In this document: piece by piece, positions 19,616 to 27,928 of the stretch
Layout: each line of letters opens with the position of its first letter
Position numbering within the stretch: the stretch's first letter is position 1
Assembly (NCBI GenBank): GCA_039105265.1
Contig: JAPFFF010000007.1
Span: forward strand, 1,860,001 to 1,924,000
Source of the DNA: Tritrichomonas musculus
Taxonomy: Eukaryota; Parabasalia; Tritrichomonadida; Tritrichomonadidae
DNA: 64,000 bases
Reading direction: 5' to 3'
Notes under the pieces: generated by a model
Seen by the model: the letters and a program-made list of their open reading frames with translations, nothing else
The model's database searches: none
What the model was told of the DNA's origin: nothing
Program-made: the position numbers and the translations under genes

Positions 19616-20347
19616 GTATATTTTTCAAATTAAGAAAGAGAAATCGTAATTGAACTACAATTAATACCAAAAGCAGTTATGGTCAATATAAGGCCAAAAT
19701 TAATGACATAATTTAAATTTTTTTGATTTAATAAAAAAGGAAAACTCGATGAGCATTATAATTATTAGGATAGAAAATGCACAGTAATGTTCTCCTAGCT
19801 AATAGAATTATAATTGATATTTAAATGATGGGGTACAATTGTTTAATATGGCCTTCTTTTGTCAATATTTGAATAAAATATCGGCTCAATAAATATATAA
19901 TAATAAACTCTTTCATTAGGTAATATTAAATCAAAATTTTGTGTAATAATTATAGAATACATTGATAAATTAATTAACATAAAACTGTATTTTTAATGAA
20001 TCACTTAAATTATTTACTTAGTACTATCTTCATTTTTAATTATAATTACAGTGATCTTCTTTTTCTAATTAATTATAAATAACTGTCATTTCTAATCAGA
20101 TTAAGAAAAGCACTAGATTTTGGAAATGTCTATTTTTTTATTTATGAATATACTTATTTAATAAAATGATTTTATTAATGAATATATAAAATAAATTGGG
20201 AACATACTTTTTCATCAAAAACTAATTTCACAGAAAATAACTAATAACATAATAATCTATATATTAATTATATTGAAAATAAGATTATATGAAATTGATT
20301 GATATTCAACCGAGTTGATAAAATTGTTGAATATAATATGATTGAAT
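19616..20347. other. AT-rich spacer
   Basis: There is no recognisable gene between the phosphatase start and the decayed phosphatase fragment. It may hold the phosphatase promoter; no clear element was found. Confidence 0.5.
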
Positions 20348-20432
20348 CATATTAGAATTAATTATGATATCTGTTGTGGATAAATATTCATTTTCTGTTA
20401 AAAATGATCCAATGTTCTTCATTATGCATTTA
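20348..20432 (-). pseudogene. Decayed copy of the phosphatase 3' end plus flank
   Basis: Aligned by eye, 20348-20432 matches 18691-18775. TCATATTA...TTAATTATGATATCTG agrees at about 25 of 27 bases, followed by ATTCATTTTCTGT(T/C)AAAA. On the minus strand the relic reads KNIGSFLTENEY where the gene reads KNFGPLLTENES. The stop codon of the gene is not conserved in the relic, and similarity fades before about 20435. The match includes bases beyond the gene's stop, so this was a DNA-level duplication and not a retrocopy ending at a polyadenylation site. The remainder of the second copy is not recognisable. Confidence 0.7.
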
Positions 20433-20599
20433 TTTTTAATCATAAAAATTTGATTTTAAATCTTTATTCAGAAGTCATTCACTTCTTTGGATGATATGCA
20501 TTATAATGATGTATCCGGTTTCATTCTGAAGGATGTCAATTTAATTTCTCAAAAAATCGAAAAACAATATATTAATGTTTTTTTTTTTTTTTTAGACAA
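20433..20599. other. Spacer with a T tract
   Basis: This short AT-rich stretch has a run of T at about 20579-20593, at the 3' end of the minus-strand actin-like gene. It shows nothing else supported. Confidence 0.5.
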
Positions 20600-21730
20600 T
20601 TAGTAAAAGCACTTGTTATGAACAATTCCTACACCATTAGCATTGTATTGATCATGAGAAATAAGCATTGGCTGGAATTGAGTAAGAGATGCAAGAATAG
20701 ATCCTCCAATCCATGCAGAATTTTTGCGTTCTGGTGGGGCAAGAATTTTGATTGGATTTGTTGGTGGAGCGAGATTTGTGATTTCCTTATAAATACGTTC
20801 TGGAAGCCCATTGATCATTGAGCTACCACCACAAAGTAGAATGCTTGAATAAAGGTGCTTACGAGCTCCAATATCACATTTCATGATTGAGTTAAAAATG
20901 CATTTGTGAATGCCATCCAATTCAAAACCATTCATATTTGGTTTAAAAAGAAGTTCTGAGCAACGGAAACGTTCATCTGAGATAACAATTGATTGTCCGT
21001 TTGGAAGAGTATATTGAACTTCGCAATCAGTAGTGTTTTTGGCTTTTTGGAGTTCTGATTCATAATCAAGTGCGGCGTATGAATGTTTTTCTTTAATATC
21101 TCTAACAATTTTTTTTTCTTCAGTTGTTGTAAAGTTATGGCCATGCTCTCTAAGGAGTTCCTGTAACCAATTATTAACATCATCTCCTGCAAAATCATTA
21201 CGGATGACGGCATGCGATAAGGAAAAACCTTTGCAGATTGGATAAAACTCCGAAACTCCATCTCCTATATTACAAACAATACCAGTATCACGTCCAAATG
21301 AGTATATGGAAACGATACTTTGAATGCTAACATAGAATGATGGAACATTGAAAGTTTCGAACATAATTTGAGCCATCTTTTCACGGTTAGATTTTGGGTT
21401 CTTTACCGGTTCAATAACAACAACTGGATGTTGAGTTGGATCTACACGAAGTTCTTTTTGGAAAGTAAAAGACCATATCTTTTCCATATCGTCCCAATTG
21501 GTTACAACACCATGTTTAATTGGGTAATTAATATTAAGAATTTCTGCCTTATCCCATGCATCATCACCAATAAAGAGGTTTCTGTTTAGGGGAGCACCAA
21601 CTATAGAAACATATTTTGAGCGTCCAATAATTGATCTGAAAACAGATCGAGGAGCTTCATCTCCTCCATATCCAGCTTTCATCATATGAGATCCATTGTC
21701 AATCACTATTGTTTGCGACTCTTCAGCCAT
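20600..21730 (-). CDS. Divergent actin-like protein (paralogue A)
   Basis: 376 residues from the ATG whose complement is 21728-21730. An upstream extension of the frame to 22069 is only the antisense of the neighbouring paralogue and is rejected. Actin features are clear throughout: DNGSHMMKAGYGG at the N-terminus, NYPIKHGVVTNWDDMEKIW, FTTTEEKKIVRDIKEKHSY, SDERFRCSELLF, APPERKNSAWIGGSILASL and a C-terminal HNKCFY like the actin HRKCF. The second phosphate loop, DSGDG in conventional actin, reads NIGDG, and the position of the catalytic histidine (H161 in muscle numbering) is not histidine. ATP may therefore be bound but poorly hydrolysed. Insert-free length equals that of actin. It is head-to-head with paralogue B, 36 bp apart. 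The stop is TAA. Confidence 0.92.
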   Translation of the reverse strand: MAEESQTIVIDNGSHMMKAGYGGDEAPRSVFRSIIGRSKYVSIVGAPLNRNLFIGDDAWDKAEILNINYPIKHGVVTNWDDMEKIWSFTFQKELRVDPTQHPVVVIEPVKNPKSNREKMAQIMFETFNVPSFYVSIQSIVSIYSFGRDTGIVCNIGDGVSEFYPICKGFSLSHAVIRNDFAGDDVNNWLQELLREHGHNFTTTEEKKIVRDIKEKHSYAALDYESELQKAKNTTDCEVQYTLPNGQSIVISDERFRCSELLFKPNMNGFELDGIHKCIFNSIMKCDIGARKHLYSSILLCGGSSMINGLPERIYKEITNLAPPTNPIKILAPPERKNSAWIGGSILASLTQFQPMLISHDQYNANGVGIVHNKCFY

Positions 21731-21766
21731 TTTGATATATTTTGACAATTTTAAAATAATTAGAAA
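21731..21766. promoter_or_regulatory. 36-bp divergent promoter between actin-like genes
   Basis: Only 36 bp separate the two ATGs. On the minus strand TCAAAATGG puts an initiator-like TCA 3 nt before the start; on the plus strand the element is less clear. Both genes must take core promoter sequence from this gap or from the opposite coding region. Confidence 0.6.
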
Positions 21767-22888
21767 ATGGCTGAGGAGTCGCAAACAATAGTGATTGATA
21801 ATGGATCTCAAATGATAAAGGCTGGATACGGAGGAGAAGAAGTTCCTAGAATCGTTTGTCCATCCAATGTTGGACGACCCAAATATTATCGTGTCGTACT
21901 CGGACATGAAGACAAAAATGTATATATTGGTGATCATGCATACGAAAATGCAGAAGTTCTTTTTCTTAATTACCCAATTAAGCATGGTGTTATAACAAAC
22001 TGGGATGACATGGAAATTTTGTGGCGTAATATATTTGAAAGACAACTTGCTATTGATACATCTCAGCATCCAGTTATTATCACTGAACCAGCAAAAAACC
22101 CAAAATCAAACCGTGAAAAGATGGCTCAAATTTTGTTCGAATCTTTCAATGTTCCATCACTCTATGTTAGTGTTCAAGGTATTCTCTCATTATATACATT
22201 TGGACGTAATACTGGTATCGTATGTAATATAGGAGATGGAGTTTCGGAGTTTTATCCAATCTATGAAGGTATTCCAATTCATCAAGCAGCCATTCGTAAT
22301 GATTTTGCAGGAGATGATGTTACTAATTGGTTACAGGAACTCCTTAGAGAGCATGGCCACAACTTTACAACAACTGCAGAAAAAGTAATTGTTAGAGATA
22401 TCAAAGAAAAGCATTCATACACTCCACTTGATTATGAATCAGAACTCCAAAAAGCAAAAAACACTGCCGATTGCGAAGTTCAATATACACTCCCAGATGG
22501 AAACATAATCACAATTTCAGATGAACGTTTCCGTTGCTCAGAACTTCTTTTTCAACCAAATATGAACGGTTTTGAATTGGATGGTATTCACCTAAATATC
22601 TTAAATTCAATCAAACGATGCAAAACTAATTTTCATAAAGACCTATATTCTAACATTCTACTTTGCGGCGGTGCTTCAATGACAGAAGGACTTCCATACC
22701 GTCTTGAAAAGGAGATCGTAAATAGTGTTCCACAAGTAGTTAACGTTCGTATTGCAGCTCCGCCAGAAAGAAAATATTCAACCTGGATTGGAGGATCTAT
22801 ATTTTCACAATGTATAACTTCAGAAAAGTATATCAGTCGATCTGAATACGACGAGATAGGAAAAGCAATTGTTCATCAATGCACCTAA
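21767..22888 (+). CDS. Divergent actin-like protein (paralogue B)
   Basis: 373 residues and clearly a sister of paralogue A: the first seven residues (MAEESQT) and most of the core are shared, and much of the DNA is nearly identical in inverted orientation. Actin landmarks include NGSQMIKAGYGGEE, NYPIKHGVITNWDDME, FTTTAEKVIVRDIKEKHSY, SDERFRCSELLF and APPERKYSTWIGGSI. It also has NIGDG in place of DSGDG in the second nucleotide loop, so the change predates the duplication or was homogenised. The C-terminus differs from paralogue A (IVHQCT, lacking the final aromatic/basic HRKCF-like end). It could serve as a modified filament subunit or an actin-related protein; no ARP subfamily was recognised. 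The stop is TAA in TAAAT, overlapping UAAA. Confidence 0.92.
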   Translation: MAEESQTIVIDNGSQMIKAGYGGEEVPRIVCPSNVGRPKYYRVVLGHEDKNVYIGDHAYENAEVLFLNYPIKHGVITNWDDMEILWRNIFERQLAIDTSQHPVIITEPAKNPKSNREKMAQILFESFNVPSLYVSVQGILSLYTFGRNTGIVCNIGDGVSEFYPIYEGIPIHQAAIRNDFAGDDVTNWLQELLREHGHNFTTTAEKVIVRDIKEKHSYTPLDYESELQKAKNTADCEVQYTLPDGNIITISDERFRCSELLFQPNMNGFELDGIHLNILNSIKRCKTNFHKDLYSNILLCGGASMTEGLPYRLEKEIVNSVPQVVNVRIAAPPERKYSTWIGGSIFSQCITSEKYISRSEYDEIGKAIVHQCT

Positions 22889-23665
22889 ATCAGAAATGAT
22901 AAGGTTCATTCTCAATGGTTTTTATTAAAATTCTATATTTTTTTTTATGGCTGCTTTTAATTATTGAGTAAAATTTTAATTGTCTAAATCATTTAGTCTA
23001 AATGATTAAATGCTTTAATAAATGCCATTAAGGTATGAATACTATAGGACTAATGAAAATTGATGCCTAATTGGCTGTAGTTAAGCTCTTTCTGTATCAA
23101 AATGTATGAAAACTTCTCTCTTTTTCAAAAAGCTAGGGTTAACAAGGTGCAACCAGATGTTTTGTAAATAAATTAATTTTAATTTAGTAATACCAAGATT
23201 AAAATTAATATATTTACTATGTTTTTTCTTTTTGAACATAAGATATTAATTATCAAATACCTTATACAAAAAGTCTACCAAAAAAATTAATTATAATGTT
23301 GCAATAGATCAAATATATCAAACATTAATGTTTTTTTTTGAAATTGTAATTGAATTAGATTGTCCAACTGATAAAATAAAAGTTTTAATTAAAACTTATG
23401 CAATAAGAAATTGAGAACAGAAATCAGAATTAAATATCTATATATGCTTTCTGATCTCTGTTTTCAAATGAATTAAGGTAATTAAATATCTATGATTTTT
23501 GGAGTGCCATAAACAAATTGATTAAATATTTCATATAATATTACAATATCTATATATGCTTAATTCTTGAAATTTGAGTCTCAATTATGATTACTTGATA
23601 TACTTTTATAAAAGCAATTCAAAAAAGTGCCAGTTTTGATTTATTGTTGTAAATTTTGATAAATT
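22889..23665. other. Spacer with short repeats and one long hairpin
   Basis: This 777-bp AT-rich spacer contains three related copies of ATATCTATATATGCTT-type sequence (about 23432-23450, 23484-23492 and 23546-23560), an 8-bp hairpin near 22990-23010 (AATCATTT/AAATGATT) and the long stem-loop listed next. No gene or tRNA was seen. Confidence 0.55.
23411..23467. repeat. 19-bp imperfect inverted repeat (stem-loop)
   Basis: Left arm 23411-23429 and right arm 23449-23467 are complementary at 17 of 19 positions around a 19-nt AT-rich loop. It lies about 200 bp before the Glu-Pro repeat gene. Its function is unknown; it could be a regulatory element or the remnant of a small inverted-repeat insertion. 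Confidence 0.7.
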
Positions 23666-25402
23666 ATGGATGATTCTTCTTCTTACTATTACTCCCTTAA
23701 CGCAACAATGAAAGACTTTGAAGAAACAGAAGGCTTGATTTCACTTAAATTCGAAGAGCTTACAAAAATGCTGGAAGATATGAAACCTCATACCATCGAT
23801 TTCTCAAATATTACACTTCCCCGTAAACAGATTGTATCTCAATTGCAGACATATATATCCGAATCAAATGAAAAAGATAAGGTTCTTAAAAATTTGCAAG
23901 ATATGATTTCAGAAAAAAATGCAAAATCTAAATTTAGACAAGAAATAGCAGATTTACAAGCTCAAATAGATGACTTGGAACAAGAGATTGAAATAGAAAA
24001 ATCAAAAATTATTGAAATTGAAGAAAGATCTAAGCCTTACATAGAAGAGTGTAACAGACTGAATGAAGAATTTGAAGAAGTTGACAAATATATAAATGGT
24101 GCTAAAGAAATTGATTTTGAAGATTACATGAAAGAAACAGAGGAGATAAATGAGCAACTTGGAATATTTATCAAAAGCCGTGAACAATTTATTCAAAAAA
24201 CAAACGATGAAAAATTTGCTCTCGAAGAAAAGCTATCCGAAGCACTCAAAAAAAAAGAAATTCTTGAAAAGAAACCAATACCAAAAACGACAAACGCAGA
24301 CATTCTCAAATTTAAAAAAGAAATTGTTTCAAACATTCAGCAAATTTTTACAGATATTATGCTGAAAGTTGACCAATCGATGAATAAAAACGTTAAACCA
24401 GGTAAGTATCGAGGGCGAATTATTCATAAGTCGATTCAAAACCTCATAAACAATGCTTCAAGAGTTGTTTTGAGGTCATATTATCAGAAATATCAAGAAG
24501 AACAAGAAGCTAAGCAGAGAGAAATGCTCAAATCACAATCACAAACTTCTCAACAATCAAACTATAATAATGATCCACTTCATTTAGAGTCACCCGAAGA
24601 TGAACATCAACTATCTTCTAAAAAGTTAGCACAACAAAGACAACATGAGGACTCAATTAACAATAATCAAGTGGGAACTAATAGTAATATAGAAACTAAT
24701 AACAAAGAAGCAGAAAAATTAGATAATGAAGAAGATAACAACGAAGAAAATGATAATGAGGAAGAAAATAATAATGAAGATTCTAATAACAAGGAAACTC
24801 ATAATGAAGAATATAATAATAATGAAGAAGATAATAAAGAAGAAGATAATAGTGAAAGAGACAATAATGATGAAGAAACTAATAATTATGAAGAAACTAA
24901 TAATTATGAAGAAACTAATAATTATGAAGGAAATAGAGAACAAATACAAAATAATCCAGATCCTTTAGGGTTATCTAGACCTCCACCCAAGAAACAAATT
25001 AAAGCTCAAGTAGAAGATCCTCTCGGATTTTCTGGCTCCACACAAACAGCAAATAACATTGACGATCCATTAGGACTTCTTGGCTCAAAGGCATCTAATG
25101 AAAGAAAAAGGAGTATTTTTGAAGAAGGTAGTGATAATCAATTTGGAAACAAAAAGAAATCCCAAAATAAAAAGCCAAAACAAAAAAATACTCAAAATAT
25201 TGTTTTGGCTCCTCAAGTAAGCACAGACAGTTTTAGTGAAGATCCACTTGGACTAATTAATTCATCACCATCAACACACAAGAAGAAAAAACAAAATCAT
25301 TTGTTAGAGCGAGAGCCTGAGCCAGAGCCAGAACCGGAACCAGAGCCAGAGCCAGAACCGGAACCAGAGCCGGAACCTGAACCAGAGCCAGAGCCGGAAC
25401 CT

Positions 25403-25434
<32 letters not shown>

Positions 25435-25636
25435 GCCAGAACCGGAACCAGAGCCAGAGCCGGAACCAGAGCCAGAGCCAGAGCCAGAACCAGAACCGGA
25501 ACCGGAACCTGAGCCAGAACCGGAACCAGAGCCAGAACCGGAACCAGAGCCAGAGCCGGAACCTGAACCAGAGCCAGAGCCGGAACCAGAGCCAGAACCG
25601 GAACCAGAGCCAGAGCCGGAACCAGAGCCAGAGCCG

Positions 25637-25677
<41 letters not shown>

Positions 25678-25714
25678 GGAACCAGAGCCAGAACCGGAAC
25701 CAGAGCCAGAGCCG

Positions 25715-25746
<32 letters not shown>

Positions 25747-25774
25747 GCCGGAGCCTGAACCAGAGCCAGAGCCG

Positions 25775-25815
<41 letters not shown>

Positions 25816-26038
25816 GGAACCAGAGCCAGAACCGGAACCAGAGCCAGAGCCGGAACCAGAGCCAGAACCGGAACCGGAACCTGAGCCAGAACCTGAGCCA
25901 GAGCCAGAACCGGAACCAGAGCCAGAACCGGAACCGGAACCTGAACCTGAGCCAGAACCTGAGCCAGAGCCAGAACCTGAGCCAGAGCCAGAACCGGAAC
26001 CAGAGCCAGAACCGGAACCAGAGCCAGAGCCAGAACCG

Positions 26039-26073
<35 letters not shown>

Positions 26074-26116
26074 GGAGCCAGAGCCGGAACCAGAGCCAGA
26101 GCCAGAGCCGGAACCG

Positions 26117-26151
<35 letters not shown>

Positions 26152-26401
26152 GGAACCAGAGCCAGAGCCAGAGCCAGAGCCAGAACCGGAACCAGAACCA
26201 GAGCCAGAGCCAGAACCGGAACCAGAGCCAGAGCCAGAACCTGAGCCAGAGCCAGAACCGGAACCAGAGCCAGAACCGGAACCGGAACCGGAACCTGAGC
26301 CAGAACCTGAGCCAGAGCCAGAACCGGAACCAGAGCCAGAGCCGGAACCAGAGCCAGAACCAGAACCAGAGCCAGAGCCGGAACCGGAACCAGAGCCAGA
26401 G

Positions 26402-26433
<32 letters not shown>

Positions 26434-26503
26434 GGAACCAGAGCCAGAGCCAGAGCCAGAGCCAGAACCTGAGCCAGAGCCAGAGCCAGAGCCAGAACCG
26501 GAA

Positions 26504-26577
<74 letters not shown>

Positions 26578-26665
26578 GGAACCGGAACCTGAGCCAGAAC
26601 CAGAGCCAGAGCCGGAACCGGAACCAGAGCCAGAGCCAGAGCCAGAGCCAGAACCTGAGCCAGAG

Positions 26666-26697
<32 letters not shown>

Positions 26698-26743
26698 GGA
26701 ACCGGAACCTGAGCCAGAACCAGAGCCAGAGCCGGAACCGGAA

Positions 26744-26774
<31 letters not shown>

Positions 26775-26839
26775 CAGAACCTGAGCCAGAGCCAGAGCCA
26801 GAACCTGAGCCAGAGCCAGAACCAGAGCCAGAGCCAGAG

Positions 26840-26871
<32 letters not shown>

Positions 26872-26917
26872 GGAACCAGAGCCAGAGCCAGAACCGGAAC
26901 CAGAGCCAGAACCGGAG

Positions 26918-26949
<32 letters not shown>

Positions 26950-27748
26950 GGAACCAGAACAAGAACCAGAGCCTGAACCACAACCAGAAATAAAACAGGT
27001 ACAGAATCCAGAAATTAAACAGCAATCATCACTATCCATTTTTGATCAAGAAGATCCCCTTATTACCAAATCAAGAAAGAAGAAATCAAAATCACTCTTT
27101 GATGACGATTCACCAGATTCAAATCATCCTTCGAATTCTCTCTTTGGTGACGACCCACTTTCTGCGATGACCTCAAAAGGCAAATCGCCAGCATCATCAC
27201 TTTTCGCTGATGATGATCCACTCGGCACCACCACGAAGAAACGAAAATCTCCAAAGAAGAACAAACCAGTACAAGAACAGTCATCTTCACCATCTCCATT
27301 TGAGGATCCTCTTCTTTTGGGAAGCAGTAATACTCACCAACGAAAGTCATTAAATCCAAGCGCTTCAGGTAAGAACAAAAGCAGCAATACTCTTTTATCT
27401 TCACAAAGCAGCAAAAAGAGCTCAGTTTCTATATTTGATTCTGCTGATGACGATCCATTATCTCTAATTGGCAAAACTGTTTCCAAGCCAAAATCACCAA
27501 AGCCAACTCAACAGACAAGCAAACCAGCAGCAGCTGCTAAAAAAGGATCGTCGTCCTTCTTTGATACAAATGATGATGAACCATTAATGATATCTTCAGT
27601 CAAATCTTCTGGAAGCAAAGGTAGCCTATTTAGTGAAGAACAACCTTCTGTGCCAAAGAAACATAAACCAAAGAAACAGGCTGAGGTAAAGAAAACTAAA
27701 AGCTCGTTCTTTGATGATAATGATGGCGATCCTCTTGGCCTCTCTTAA
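23666..27748 (+). CDS. Coiled-coil protein with 274 Glu-Pro repeats and recurring DPLG motifs
   Basis: 1360 residues. Residues 1 to about 280 are helical, with coiled coil mainly at 90-230, and end in a basic segment ([17 protein letters not shown]). About 290-430 are Asn/Glu-rich. Residues 550-1097 (25313-26956) are an unbroken run of 274 Glu-Pro dipeptides. A short motif recurs on both sides of that run: DPLGLS, DPLGFS, DPLGLL, DPLGLI, then DPLITK, DPLSAM, DPLGTT, DPLLLG, DPLSLI and EPLMIS, with a final DPLGLS at the C-terminus. Many are preceded by acidic residues and SLF/SSFF. This looks like an array of short linear docking motifs held apart by a stiff spacer, which is inference. No enzyme domain is seen. 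The stop is TAA in TAAAA. Confidence 0.85.
25313..26956. repeat. 1.64-kb hexanucleotide (GARCCN) tandem array inside a gene
   Basis: The array is a continuous series of GAG/GAA + CCA/CCG/CCT hexamers, far more GC-rich than its surroundings. It encodes only Glu-Pro in the sense frame. Higher-order units are visible (for example GAACCGGAACCAGAGCCAGA recurring with variations), consistent with growth by slippage and unequal exchange. Both strands remain open in several frames through the array. Confidence 0.95.
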
Positions 27749-27928
27749 AATGATACCAAATCGTTGCAACAACCATGATTCATAATCAAATGTTTGTTTA
27801 TATTTTATTTATATCAATTGATGTTATTAAAAAAAAATATTATATTTACGTAACAATAAATTTTTTTTTTCGAAACATTTTAGTTTATAAAAAATAATGT
27901 CAACAATAGATAAATCAATAAATTTACT

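Noticed and set aside
21731-22069. 113-residue N-terminal extension of the minus-strand actin-like gene
   Set aside because: It is the antisense of the divergent paralogue; actin homology starts at the ATG complementing 21728-21730.
23040-23160. Possible tRNA or small RNA in the less AT-rich stretch before the Glu-Pro gene
   Set aside because: No cloverleaf, A box or B box could be built from the sequence.
25257-27039. Three long antisense frames (Ser-Gly, Leu-Val-Ala and Phe-Trp-Leu-Arg repeats) across the Glu-Pro array
   Set aside because: They are forced by the stop-free hexamer repeat and have no non-repeat domain.
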